From Onchidella celtica (Eukaryota; Mollusca; Gastropoda; Systellommatophora; Onchidiidae): 64,000 nucleotides of DNA. The translations under genes were made by a program, and so were the position numbers. This document shows positions 22,151 through 34,003 of the stretch, in pieces (positions within the stretch are counted from its first letter, which is position 1; each line of letters begins with the position of its first letter). The notes beneath the pieces are model-generated. The model was not told where the DNA came from. It did no database searches and was given only the letters and a program-made list of their open reading frames with translations. Location of the stretch: contig OZ007570.1 in NCBI GenBank assembly GCA_963931925.1, positions 49,077,324 to 49,141,323 of the forward strand, written 5' to 3'.

Positions 22151-24008
22151 ATCTTGTTATGTGGCCCATATCATTTCAGTTTTCTTCGTTTCACAGTAGA
22201 CAGCAAGTCTTCATAATGACTCATGTAGTTGAAATGCTATTACCATAAAAAAAAAAAAAAAAGCATAACGAGACCATAGATTATATTACACTACTGAAGA
22301 ACGAGACTGGTCTCACTGTGTGCCCACCAAATAAACGTACTAAATGGATGTGTACTTCAGTGACTTCCGGAAACACTGATTGTTTGTCATGAAAAATTTG
22401 CAGACATCTTACTTTAAACGTTTTCATTTGACTGGTGATTTTATTAGCCTTGTTGTGTTGCCATGACGACGTCTTCTTAATGGAAAGGTCGTCATTCCCC
22501 ACGACCAAGAAAGCCCGCAAGAAATGCATATTCATTGTTTTCTTTGACTGGTAAACCAGGAATATTACATTATAATAACCAATAGCCTAAAAGACTAGTT
22601 TTAAAGAGGTTCCAACAGCCCACCAACAACAGAATGCCAATAACAAAAATTGAAATGGGCGACGCAAAGAAAAAAAAATCGTTAAATTTCACACTGCAGC
22701 CTACTTCATGTTTCGTTCAATTTACATGCTATAACGACCAAATGGAATTATTGTTTGTAAGCCGCACCAAATTAAAAACCAACATGGAAAGTGATAGTCT
22801 GTAAGGCGAATGATGTGAAAGAGTGAATTAGACCAAGGCTGGCTTTTTTTTTTTTTTTACCCAAACCCACCGACCTGAATGTACCGGTACCTGGTCTTGT
22901 CACATCACATGACAGTAAAGCTAGAGGGCTCAGTGGCTTAGCGTGGGGTGGTTGCCTTGGACACAAAATTCTTAGGGGTGCAACATTTCAAAAACAGAAT
23001 AAGAAAATAATAATAAAGTAATAATAATTAATTTTAAAAAAACAAAAAAACAGCGCACCTTTTAAGTAAATCTGAGTTTGCTATTGTTAGCATTAAACTT
23101 GCACCGCAGTTTATTATATTGATTTCTCCTGCAATAAAACCGTACTAACTTGAAATTTCTCAACTATTATTCAAATTTTCTCTTTTTTTTTTAAATAAGG
23201 TACTGTCATAAAATAAAATTAGCCGTAAGGTGCCCCTCAACAAGCTTTTACATCTATCTCTAAATATAACACCTGATAGCCCGCAATGGCAAGGGTCTAG
23301 GCATAAAGCGCTATATAAGTGTACTTATTATTATTATTATTATTATTAATGGCGACGTAAACCACCCAGATCACACAGCCGCATTTCTACAAAGTGACGT
23401 AAAGTTCCCCAATCCACGTAAACCTACCGTCTCGGCCGTTTCCTTTTTCTACAAAGTAACGTAAACGTGGGGTGTCTTTATAAAACGTTATTTTTTCACT
23501 TACTTTGCTACACACCAATTTATTTTACATTGTATATCAATAGTAAAATGCCTAAACATTTCAGTTTCTTTACAATTTGTGGTTTGTTTATGCCTCGCAT
23601 GGTCAATTCTATGGAAGAGAGACACTACATCTCAAAACTTCAACCCGCATTTTCTCAAAACTAGGATTTTATCTTTATGCCACAATGTCAAAAGACCAGC
23701 TTGGAAGTTAACAATATTGTACAAAATCTTCTTACTGGACCTCAAGTGTGACAATGGCTCGCACGTGAATTTAGTTTCACGTTCACGGCCTGGTCGAATA
23801 AATTTTGACTGGAAGCGGATTAGAAGAATTAATAATAAATTCTAGTATTGAGCTCCCTTGAGGAAGTGGCCCGGTGGCAGGGGCGGAGGGGGTGGGTGGG
23901 TGCGATGATCTGGGGGAAGGAGGGAGGGTTGTAGAATGTATTCTCTTTATTAGGTTATTATGTTGGCACCTCAAGACTTTGACAGTCATAAGGACGTAAG
24001 AATGAACA
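22151..24008. other. Intergenic, simple repeats only
   Basis: It holds an (ATT)n microsatellite near 23327-23349 and a 'gaccaaggctggc' piece at 22831 that resembles the end of the Harbinger-like elements at 55 kb. The open frame on - at 22281-22535 has no recognisable family. Confidence 0.35.
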
Positions 24009-24285
24009 ATGTCAAAATTGGGCAAAAAGAAAAAGTTGTATGTAGCAAAGCCTCGCGTAAGAAATAGTACCCAAACGATACAACGAAACGCCAACTAAAA
24101 GGGAAGACAGAAAATGGCCGATATTTCGTCAACCGCCTTTTATTTTCTGTCTTCATTGTATGTATCGTTTGGGTATTATCTTACGCGAGGCTTTGCTACA
24201 TGCAACTTTTTCTTTTTGCCTAATTTTGACATTGCTTATAGCCTTGCTGCGACCCCACAGTTTTTCTGTGGTTTTTATAATAATG
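24009..24285. mobile_element. Inverted pair of R5 repeats (palindrome)
   Basis: 24009-24085 and 24160-24237 are inverted copies sharing 'cgcgaggctttgctac', 'aactttttctttttgcc' and 'aattttgacatt'; the 70-bp centre also holds the opposed pair 'agacagaaaa'/'ttttctgtct'. After the right arm, 24245-24285 adds 'gctgcgaccccacagttttt', also found at 52377-52410. It behaves like a foldback element or a tail-to-tail pair of a short repeat. Confidence 0.65.
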
Positions 24286-24516
24286 AAGACAATAAGATAA
24301 TACGCCGCTGAGAGGTCACGGGTTCCGGGCATTATTCATATGAAAGCAATCTATAAAGATGAAAATGGCTGTCTTCCTTCCATAGGGTGGGGTGGAAAAA
24401 GGTGAAAAGGCCGCCACTGGGAGGGATTGGTGGTGGCTGGAGTTGTGGGGGTTTTAAGCTGATGGGAAATCGGTGGGTGGGGCAGTTAGAGACGCTGATG
24501 AATTTCGCAGTACATA

Positions 24517-24518
<2 letters not shown>

Positions 24519-24576
<58 letters not shown>

Positions 24577-24606
24577 CTCCCCCCCCCTCTCTGTCTCTCT
24601 CTCTCT
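24519..24606 (+). repeat. (TC)n microsatellite
   Basis: Pure TC over about 55 bases, then an interrupted CT/C tract. It gives long spurious Ser-Leu or Arg-Glu reading frames on both strands. Confidence 0.95.
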
Positions 24607-24825
24607 TGCTCGATTCGCCCACACATTAATTCTCCCCGCCCCTATCAACACACATGCTTTTCATACGTCACACTCAAACACATGTAAATCTCAGCATGAC
24701 TAAAAAATCTTAAATAAAGAATCGAGAGAAAGAACAGCGGGAAATTGTAATCGTTCAGTGCCACTGCTCTTTTTTCATTGACAGTATTAGGTCTGTCATT
24801 ATCGATGTTATTAGAATCGAAGGAA

Positions 24826-25061
24826 ATACGGTGGTCTGGAGGCAAAGTGCCGAAGGTACCGGGTTCGAATCCCGGTCGGTACGGGCGGGCTGGAATTTCG
24901 GGATTTTTCTCATATTTTCCTGTCCCTGATTCTATGGTAGGTAGACCGAGCACCTAATCTTTTCGGATAAGGACGAAAAACTCGTAGGGCTCATGTGCAC
25001 TTTGCGCACGCTAAGATACCTTGGCAGTTGGAAATCGAGACGTGAGGCCAAACAGGCCATT
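24826..25061 (+). mobile_element. tRNA-derived SINE, copy 2, cut by an LTR
   Basis: It carries the clearest B box of the three copies (ggttcgaatcc, 24862-24872) and the same body (gggatttttctcatattttc, aaggacgaaaaa). Its tail stops at 'caggccat' exactly where the LTR at 25062 begins, so the LTR element apparently landed in the SINE. Confidence 0.75.
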
Positions 25062-25578
25062 TGTGGCGTCCCACTTTCTTACCCCTGTATTGTGAGTCGC
25101 ACTCGGCGACCTTTCTCCCCCTCCCCTCAATAGTCCGTGGTTTTGCTTTGATGTCTCGCGGCTTGACCTGTGTTGGTGTCATTGAAGATGTAGATCTGGG
25201 TCAATCGAGAATGTACTGAAGCATTCGTGTTATGTCTTGTTTACTCTAGGTTGGCCTTGGAGTGATGCAATATATTGACGTCTTCGTGTGTGGTTGGACG
25301 ATCAGTATGTATCTCGTGTGTTCTGGAGTTGTATAGAGCTAGTTAGGAAATCAAGCCACTTCTTGAATGTTCGGACAGAATGTATAATTATAAGGACGCT
25401 AGGCGAGCGAGTGGAGGTGTGCAAATCCAGTCGTTCCTCGTATGTGTCTACGTTGTAGCTAGAAGTGTAAGTGCCTTCCCGGCTAGGTGTAAGTAACTTG
25501 TGGATATCAGCTCTTATTTACAGTCATTAAACGTTGGTATTAAGTGTTCATCGGATCCTGTTATTTATTTCTACAACA
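25062..25578 (+). mobile_element. Old LTR of a retrotransposon, piece 1
   Basis: It begins TGTGGCGTCCCAC and ends CTACAACA, the TG...CA ends of an LTR, about 517 bp. It contains a 'gacagaatgtataattataagga' promoter-like block that recurs in piece 3. About 85 bp of internal sequence follow (to 25665). It has no partner in the same orientation in the window. Fossil, family (Ty3 or BEL class) not assigned; similarity to piece 3 is low, so it is old. Confidence 0.6.
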
Positions 25579-25665
25579 GTTCGAGAGTTTCGTTTTTAAA
25601 GGGTAGCAGTCCAGTTCATCTGACTCTCCCTATCATAACGTGCTGAAATTTGCATCAACAACCTC

Positions 25666-26299
25666 AACTGTTACACCATTGCTCGGGCAAAAGTAGATAA
25701 AATTTATCCCTATCCCCCTCTCCCTCACCCCCCCCCCAAAAAAAAAACAACAACAGCCGATCGGCGTTGCAATGTGGCGACGTCGTGTCTGCTCCAATTG
25801 TGACTGGGTTGCAATGACTCTAAGGCAAATTTCCCAAATGGGATTAAAGAAGTATACAAAATACAAGGTACAAAAATCATTATCATGGTTTCTTTTCTCA
25901 ATCAGCATTAATTAAGTGTTTGCAATTTGTTCTTATTTTTAAGAGTCACACTTTCTAGACAGTGTGCTCGTTCTGTGTAGCACTATAACAGAAACAGTAG
26001 TGTTTTGCGCTAGGGTGCGTACGTGTAACTACCGTACTATCCCCAACACCGTCCTTATCCTCAACCTTAAATCTTATCCAATCCCTAACCCTGCCTCCTA
26101 CCGTATCAACCGAAAAACAGAAGGAAAACAAGAAGAAAATATGAAAGAATAATTAATCATAATAAATTGATAAAGGCTGTCAAGGAGCATTTTGGGAGAA
26201 GATCTCTAACTCTGGGGTCGCAAAAGGCTTTAAAATACGTACCCCGAGCGCAAAAAAACTTCGGGGTTGTACGTACTTGTAATAATAATGTAACAGTTG
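25666..26299. other. Spacer between opposed LTR pieces
   Basis: It contains a C then A homopolymer pair at 25730-25747 and nothing recognised. Confidence 0.35.
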
Positions 26300-26580
26300 A
26301 TGCAAATTTCAGCACGTTATGATGGGGAGAGTCAGATGAACTAATCGTCTACCCCTTAAAAACGAAACTGTCTCGAGCTGTAATAGAAATAAATAACAGG
26401 ATCCGATGAACACTTAATACTAACGTTTAATAACTGTAAACAAGAGCTGATATCCACAAGTTACTCACACCTAGCCGGGAAGGCACTTATACATCTGACT
26501 ACGACTGGATTTTCACACCTACGATTTGCACCTTACGATTTTCACCCACAATTTGCACCACTCCTACTCCCGCGCGATGA
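26300..26580 (-). mobile_element. Old LTR retrotransposon piece 2, opposite strand
   Basis: It is the inverted match of roughly 25400-25665, covering the LTR 3' part and the same short internal stretch ('gatgcaaatttcagcacgtt', 'ggatcc'). With piece 1 it forms an inverted pair around a 0.6-kb spacer. Fossil and incomplete. Confidence 0.6.
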
Positions 26581-26663
26581 GTTCTTTTGTTTCTCGGGGG
26601 CCTCAGCATAGTGCTGTTGGCCCCCTGTTCTTGATTTTCTCTCTCTTTGGTCTTTCTTGTTGT

Positions 26664-26666
26664 TGT

Positions 26667-26697
<31 letters not shown>

Positions 26698-26700
26698 CTC
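26664..26700 (+). repeat. (TTTC)n microsatellite
   Basis: About eight TTTC units, preceded by 'ttgttgttgttc'. Confidence 0.9.
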
Positions 26701-26880
26701 TGTTGTCTTCGTTCTTCACACCTCGTGGTTTCTTGTTGTGTTTTTTTATTTATTAAGTTTTGGGATACGCCAAGACAAGGGCAAGGAAAGTCAAGAAAAA
26801 AAAGGGAAGGCAGAAAAGCAGTTCTGGGACACTGTCCCTTTCAGGAGTTTGATCCCTTTATTTCCAATGAAACATGTCAC

Positions 26881-26929
26881 CAGTGATATGGGAACTACTA
26901 GTATGACTACTAGTATTCTCATATCACTG
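26881..26929. repeat. Imperfect palindrome
   Basis: 'cagtgatatgggaa' pairs with 'ttctcatatcactg' around two 'tactagta' blocks; stem about 22 bp with few mismatches. Confidence 0.6.
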
Positions 26930-27033
26930 CATGTCACTAATTGACTGTTTTCCTCTGGAGCCCCGGTTAAAACAAGTAATAAGATATTAAGACCTAGCAG
27001 GGCTCTAGAGTTTTTGAATTTTGATCTTTAGTT

Positions 27034-27066
27034 CTTGGTGCCGCCAGGAAGCCTGGCGGCACCAAG
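27034..27066. repeat. Perfect 15-bp hairpin
   Basis: CTTGGTGCCGCCAGG, a three-base loop (AAG), then the exact inverse. It is GC-rich in an AT-rich context. No A-box/B-box or U-rich end, so no RNA gene is claimed. Confidence 0.7.
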
Positions 27067-27239
27067 ACTAGTCCCGCAGCAGAGCATAATATCAGGGATC
27101 TTATTAAAAAATCTGCGTTGGGTGGTCCCGGGTGCAATAGGCATCCGAGGCCGTTGTTTCTGCCTGTATGGCTGGGTCGGCAGAAAGAGTCTGTCGGCCC
27201 TGGCAGATAAAAGGATAACTGTTCTAAAATAAATTTATA

Positions 27240-28013
27240 TTACAGAACAATGTGTTTGTATATTAATATATTTATTTATTTAAGATTTTATTATTAAAAT
27301 ATTGTAGTTACGTATATACTTATTTGTTTTATATTTATGGCTGGCGAGCCTTCTGTCAGTCCGTGCGCGGTTGAAACGGCGTCACCCAGCCTCCGGCCCC
27401 CACCGGTGGCCGACCTCAGCACGCTATTCCGCGATGGGATTTTGAGTGGTGCCATTGCTACCATGATCTGCCAGGTCAGGGGTGCCAGCTTTGCTACAGT
27501 CAACGTATAGATTTATTTTGTTGACAAGGGCCCTTTTTTCTTTTTTAAAACTATTGTCTACAAGAGACAAGACACCGGCCAATGTAAATGGTTTTTTCCT
27601 TTCAATAAATAACCTTTTAAGTTTATTCCTTTCTATTACATTTTTCTTACCACCACTCCTACTCGCCTGGCCCTCCTTATATATATTCTGTCCAGGAACG
27701 TTCAGGAAGCGGCTTAACCGCCCCATAAGCACGAGACAGACCTAGATCGTTCGGGACACATACAAGCCACCCAATCGTACACAGACACGTCACAGTATTA
27801 CATCACTCAAGGTCGACCTAGCGTAATCTCGGACACTGCAGTATCTTCCAGACCCTCTAGATTTTCTACAGTGAAACAAACAAGCCATACAGCGAAACAT
27901 CAAAGGGAAATACCGGCCTTGCTGGCGAGAGGGGGGGGGAGGAAGGTCGCCGAGTGAGACTCGCCATGCAGGGGGGAGAAAAATATCGATCGTTCAACTA
28001 GTGGGACGCTACA
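27240..28013 (-). mobile_element. Old LTR retrotransposon piece 3 (LTR plus internal start)
   Basis: Read on -, an LTR of about 522 bp starts at 28013 (TGTAGCGTCCCACT) and ends near 27492 (tgtagca). It shares its start, a 'cactcggcgacctt' block and the 'gacagaatatatataagga' promoter-like block with piece 1. A primer-binding-like 'tggcacccctgacct' follows, then about 250 bp of internal sequence. The element is incomplete and broken. The family is unassigned. Confidence 0.6.
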
Positions 28014-28104
28014 AATAACATATTTTTTTTGGATACATAATAAAAGAGGGTTCAGTTTGATGTATTTGTTTCAAATTTTCCTCTTGCCGTGTTTGTTGTT
28101 GTTG

Positions 28105-28330
28105 TCTCCCTTAACCCCTTGCGGTGTCGTCGGGGCGCCGCCTAGATGCACTGTACATCTCCTTCCTCCATTTCTCTCTGTCGTGGGTGAGGGCCTGGGT
28201 CTCTGCAAAGGGCTTGCCTGTCCACTCTGAGATGTTATCCGCCCAGTTTTTCTTCTGTCTGCCTCTCTTTCTGCTTCCCCTAACGGTTCCTTGTAGGATG
28301 GTGTTATATAATTTCAACAACTGCACATAG
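28105..28330 (-). mobile_element. LINE 3' tail, second copy
   Basis: The minus strand encodes ILQGTVRGSRKRGRQKKNW then ADNISEWTGKPFAETQAL and REKWRK, closely like the copy at 21905-22150. It is 5'-truncated and lies directly beside the LTR piece that ends at 28013. Confidence 0.75.
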
Positions 28331-28432
28331 AGCCCACCTAGATTCGGTCCGTTTATATAGTGCAATTCTTCTCACCTAAAGCGCCTAGTGGCTCTGTGAC
28401 CGAATTCGGTGGCCTTTGTGTGGCTACCCAAC

Positions 28433-29025
28433 GCATTTGAAATCAGAGAAGCCTCCTGCTGAGATCCTAATGCCCGTGATTGGCCAAAAATGAGCAGCGA
28501 TTAGCTGAGGTGGCAAAGCTGAGAATAATAGTCAGGAGTTTTGAAGACAAACGGACGGGATTTTCAGTGAAGGTTAAGGCCATTTACGCGTTTAATTTTT
28601 ATAACGAAGCCATTGTTACTGACCCTGGGATTTATTTAGTACAGAGATCACCGAGGAAGAAACAGTAATAGGACTAATGAATAACAGGAAGTACAAAAAA
28701 ATCCGGATAATTTGTGTTAAGTGGGCGTGGATTTTAACGCCAACGGAATTCGTGTTAGAACTTTTGTTTTGTTGTTTTCAGCTAGATAAAATCAGAGAGA
28801 CTGACTGGCGAATGTATAGATAGATAAAGAGAGGTCAATGTCAGTGTCGTAACGCATCTGATCTGAGCGAAGCGTCTTGTTGAGGTCCAAAGACTGACCA
28901 AAGAGTGGTCAGCGATTAGCTGGGGTGGCAAAGCTGAAAATTATAATTAGCAGCTCCGAGGACACCCGGACGGGATTTGCAGTGTAGGTTAAAACAATTT
29001 ACACATTTAACTTCTGTAACAAAAT
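28433..29025 (+). repeat. Direct repeat pair, ~180 bp each
   Basis: 28433-28620 and 28848-29025 share 'cagcgattagctg-ggtggcaaagctga', 'acggacgggatttt-cagtg' and 'aggttaa'. The second copy runs into the GATA microsatellite. The class is unknown. Confidence 0.6.
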
Positions 29026-29028
29026 AGA

Positions 29029-29190
<162 letters not shown>

Positions 29191-29427
29191 AAACGATGGT
29201 GTCGGGCGCAAACCAGCCAAGTCAAGATAAGCAAATTTTACAGGAGGAACAAAAAGTTGCGGATAACACAAAAAGGAAATGTACTTAGCGTGTCTATTTT
29301 GAATGTTTCTATTGAATTATGGTAAGAGCTATTTTTACAGATGATGCGGGGTTCCAATCTTCATGAAATGCTACTATAAAAAGAAATATGAAATTTTCGG
29401 ACTTAGCTGGTTTGCCCCCGACACCAT

Positions 29428-29446
29428 GGAAAATAGATAGATAGAT

Positions 29447-29508
<62 letters not shown>
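29428..29508 (+). repeat. (GATA)n microsatellite 2
   Basis: About 18 GATA units, 240 bp after the first tract; a 'gtgtcgggcgcaaaccagc' phrase at 29200 mirrors 'gctggtttgcccccgacac' at 29407, so the segment between the tracts is bounded by short inverted repeats. Confidence 0.9.
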
Positions 29509-29509
<1 letters not shown>

Positions 29510-29510
<1 letters not shown>

Positions 29511-31765
29511 CAACATGAACAATAAATAATATATTATGTTATTTCATACTTTGTTTCGTTGACCGGTGCCATTTACACCAGCGTTGCCGGTGAAGATTTT
29601 CAAAAATCTTAGAAGTCTCAGATAAACAAATCCAAAGATTTATTTTTTTCCAACATAAAAACTATATTTGAAACTTAAAATTTCCTTAAAATATTGAATT
29701 TAACCTGAGAGTGCAGGGATTCGCCGGCAGACCACGCAAAAAAGATTCTCTTACGCCGACAATCCCAAACTCCCCCTAAGGTCATTTGACTTTATTTTTA
29801 CATTTTAAGTCGCAGATTGGACGCCAATTTTGTGAGTTTTTTTTTTTTTTTCTACCAAGAAATAATAGCAAATTATAGAGTCTACAATAGCCTGAAAAAT
29901 CCCACTATCTCTTAAAAAAAAATAAAATTCCAAGATCCCAAAATGTAACCCATAAAATCCCAAGATCTTGGGAAAAAAGTCCCAAGGGCCGGCAATTTTA
30001 AGAGGATTCACGCTCGGCAAATTATCCAGTTATTTGTTCGTTGTAGCAGCGAATAACGAAAATCACCTTCTTGTCAAAAGAAGAAATTTCCTTCTTTGCT
30101 GATGTAGGAAATGAATGTAGAAGTGAAGGGAGGGAACTTTGGAAGTGCATGTCTGAGTGAGTTAGTAGGAAATGTGACGGATTCCACGAGGGAGATCACA
30201 GGACACGTTTAGCTTGTATTGTCTTTTTTGCTATTGCCACATCATTTATAATTCCTTTGCATCTTAGTCTCAAATACGCTTAAGCTTGACAGTCATAACT
30301 GTATTTTGGGAGACTTTTGGAAGTAACACATTTAAAAGACAAATAGTGTTGTCGGCTTCATGGGTTTAGTTCACGCTAGACGTGTCATGTTTGTCAATTA
30401 ATAAAGATCCAGTGCGCATTTTTGCCGTGGAGGTCATCATGTTTGGTTCAGGTCTAATCCTCTGGGACGTGATGTTCAACCTTGAAACCGATGTTAACAG
30501 GATAGTGGGTGGCAAGGAATCTCACAGGCGCGTGAGTCTACTCCACCCCGAGCCCCGGTCAGGGCTTTGGCTGAGCCACAAAATAAACTGTGTCGTTCTG
30601 GGGCAACGATTTGTTTCTAGCACAGCATTCGTGGCCATTGATTATTATATTATACATTTTTATATTAAACACAAATGTTGTTGTTAAATTTTTTTTATTT
30701 TTTTTAATTATGACTGGGAATATATTATGTCTGCTTGATGACATTCGGTCTCTTGGGATTAAAACTGTCATTTCTCTTTAGAGTATATCCAAATTTGAAC
30801 TTAGACACCAGAAAGTCTGGTTGTTTATGGTGTTGTTTTTTTTTAAAATTTTTATATTATTTTTATTTTGCTAATGAAATACATTATGAGCGGCTGAGAG
30901 CCAGATGGCGAAATTAGGGTTTGCATGCTTACTGAAGTCTTTAGAAATATTTACTGTTAGGGCTAGGTTTTTTGGTTACATGGCCATAAAGTCATGTAAC
31001 ATTCTTTGGGGAAAAGGGAAGAGGGGCATCCTGATAATTACATAAAGTACCTGAATAAAAATTCACAAGCTACAGCATTTTCTAGATCCAGTCTTCATGG
31101 CGACTTAATTTCCGATTTTTTCCTTTACAAATTACACAAGGGTCATTACATTAATCTCATTTTTGTTTGGTCCTAGTTGTTCCGTAAATAAAATTAGCAC
31201 CACTCAAGAGCCTTTTTTCTCTTATGTGTTCGTAAGATGCCTTCTTACCGGTCCTAACTACATTATTAGTCTCTTTTGATAGCTCTTTCGAACATTCTGG
31301 TTTCAGAAACTTTGCAGTTTGTCTTACTTCGCCAACCAAAATTCCGCGCCATGGAGTTGGAGCACAACTTAATTTTCATTCTTAGTTTTGACTTTAGTTT
31401 TGACTCAGGGTCCAAACCTCGAATTTTTACACATGTAATATTATTATGATTTAGTGACCACATTCAGCATCTGAACTGACGTTGTAGACATTCTTAGAAA
31501 TTCGGTGACGTAGCACTTTGTGGACAGGATTTTCAAAAGACAAGAATGTTATAATAACATTTCAGCAGTTGGAATGGCCAATACGCTGATAAGAGACGCT
31601 ACGAAATTACAATTCTTTCGGTAAAACAACAACAGGTTTGGCAGTGTGAAGTCACCCACAGAGTTTCATTGAGGATGATACAGTGTGTTATAATTATGAT
31701 ATTTGCGATATTTTTATATCACAATGTTGCAATGCTACTGTAAATAGCAATCGGCAAGGGAATCA
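29510..31765. other. Intergenic, nothing recognised
   Basis: AT-rich with T and A homopolymers. The + frame at 30382-30687 contains Arg-Ile-Val-Gly-Gly, which recalls a serine-protease activation site, but nothing else of that family follows. Confidence 0.35.
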
Positions 31766-31771
31766 GTGAGA

Positions 31772-31951
31772 ATGCGGAGCAAATTCCTGGCTGCCGTTGA
31801 CACTTCGACAAGACATCATCTTGCTTGTCTGTATGAATCGCCCAGCTTTACTCCTGACATGCCTTCAGGCCGCAGGAAAGTTTCCGCATCACACCTTGTG
31901 AACAACTGGACCGAGCAACTCCTGCGTTCTCCCAGCTCCCTGAATGCCTAG
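31772..31951 (+). CDS. Candidate terminal exon, unknown protein
   Basis: A 59-codon open frame (MRSKFLAAVDTSTRHHLACL at its start, ending SPSSLNA, TAG at 31949-31951) has balanced composition and a mixed codon pattern unlike the AT-rich surroundings. AATAAA follows 27 bp after the stop (31979-31984). No family is recognised and no matching upstream exon was found, so it may be the last exon of a gene, a retrocopy piece or chance. Confidence 0.3.
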   Translation: MRSKFLAAVDTSTRHHLACLYESPSFTPDMPSGRRKVSASHLVNNWTEQLLRSPSSLNA

Positions 31952-31989
31952 GCTGTCTAACCTGACACAGACCAATGTAAATAAAGAAG

Positions 31990-34003
31990 GGGAAATGAGA
32001 ACGCAAAAAAATCGGAGACGAGGACAAGCCAATGGGCAGTGATCCTCCAAAAACAAAGACCTTTACCCCAGAAAGAAAAAAATAAATCGGAGAGTTGACC
32101 CCATTTTCCTATGTCTAAACGGATTGCAAACAAGCTTTTTGGTGACTTATATGCCGGGACATCACAGCAACCATACGGACATTGCCCTAGAGGTCGCATC
32201 ATCAATAAATTGATAACACGTATCATCATTTTTTTAGTTAAGATCAATAGAACAGAACTATGCTGATGAATAACCGACCGCCATATGAGGCTGGAACTGG
32301 TCATTTAGAATACAGTTTTCTATGCCAAGTGTGAACGCTTATCACGTGGCAGTGTCTCGGCCGTTCGCCAGACACAGTCAGCGTCACCTTCCCAACGACG
32401 CCATGACCATTGTGTCGTGACTTCTACTTCAGTGGCAAGCTGAGTAATTACTTTCCACCTAAAAGGTGACTGATCTTGACAAACATTGGGCTGTATTGTG
32501 TGGATTGTTTAGATCGTCTCACGAGTTGGAATAATTTCCGCCCATCAAACCACTTCTCGCGTCACAAATTTGTTCGAGAAGTGACAATTTTGGCCGAAAA
32601 GTAATCTTCATGTATCTCAGTTTTTGATAGGTGGGCGTCACATCAGGCTTATGAATGTTGCCCTTCGTGGGTCAGTTTGTGTCTCATTTTGTAACAAATA
32701 TTGTAATATCGTTTAGGTGTTCATCAACTTTCCAATGTTTTTTCAAGTGACGCCATTTTGTTGTTGTTGTTATTGTTGTTGCTTTGTACCTTGCCTCTTT
32801 TCATTCTTCCACATTTTTTTTACCTGTTGTTATAGCACGAAGATCATCACACACACACACACACACAAAATGTACAGAATTCCAAAACTATAGAAAACAA
32901 TTGCAAGACATTTCATTTCAAGACGCAGCACAGTCAAGGCCATTATAATCTACTTTTGATACGCCGATTTCCGGCTACCTCGACATTTGCAAGTCCTCTA
33001 AGCCCGGAACGTCGCGGCCAGTTGCTGCCAGCAAAATGTGCGCCCAAGAAAAAATAGCAGAAGCTGACACTGTCTCTGATAGGGCTTTGTATGAAAGGGT
33101 CTTCCCTGATTTACTATGAAAATAAAGGAAATTTTTTGGTGTGCACTTCTTGTATGCCAGCAGCTGACTGTGTTGTCCCCGGGCTTAGTATGATACCACC
33201 CTGAGAAAAGTAAACCCTTTCTCTTTATAAAATAGGACCTGTATTTAGCTTGGCTTTGGTTACGTCGATGACTCCTCTAACCCCACCATACCATTTCAAC
33301 CTGAGTAACACTTTCCAGATAAAAAACATTTTTTTTTTAGGGCTCAGATTCAAATGCCATTTGGAATGCCTTTATTTCGTGCATGACTCAGTGATTAGTG
33401 AAAACTATTTTTATTAGGACTGGTATATTTATATAATTAAAGGAAATTGGAAAAGCAAAAAAAACAAAAAAAAAACACACACACACACAAAACCAAAACA
33501 AAGAATAAAATTTAAAAAGGTACCTGGTCTATATCAAGGTAAGTTCGCACATAAATAGGTAAAGGAGTTCAACGTGGCTAGTTAGATAAATAAATGGATA
33601 AGTATGAAAGTACATACATATATCCAGGTAATGGTCAAGTAAATAAATATACAGCTGTCTATAAGGGCTGTACTGGGGATCTAACACCCCTCCCCCAACA
33701 ACAACAACAAAAAAAAACAACCCAAAAAAACATGTTTTGATTTTATATATAATATTACATAACATAATATATTAACATTCTAAAACACCGGGCCTCTGGA
33801 AAGTACCAACGCCCACAAATTTAATCTCATCAAGATCAAAACGGGAATACAATGAATCTTGACATTTACTACCCTTTTCTATTCTTGGTGTGGTGTTAAA
33901 GACTAATTTTTTGACAACAGAATAATATCTGTCAAGTCAAATTACTTTTTCTGGAAACAAAAAATATCCACGTATATTTTTGGTATAAGGGGTGACGGTA
34001 GCA
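31990..34003. other. Intergenic, nothing recognised
   Basis: It holds (CA)n at 32848-32866 and A/C-rich tracts near 33455-33490 and 33690-33730. Confidence 0.35.

Noticed and set aside
22281-22535. 84-codon minus-strand frame of fairly protein-like composition
   Set aside because: No family, no splice sites checked to fit, no paired exon; kept only as unassigned.
24332-24703. Long Ser-Leu and Arg-Glu open frames across the CT tract (likewise at 37.0, 45.7 and 48.0 kb)
   Set aside because: Pure products of dinucleotide repeats; open on both strands in several frames.
25062-28013. A complete LTR retrotransposon bounded by the LTRs at 25062 and 28013
   Set aside because: The two LTRs face opposite ways and the interior is only about 1.9 kb, mostly unrelated sequence; these are separate fossil pieces.
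30382-30687. Frame with Arg-Ile-Val-Gly-Gly resembling a trypsin activation site
   Set aside because: No His, Asp or Ser catalytic blocks follow and no splice context supports it.
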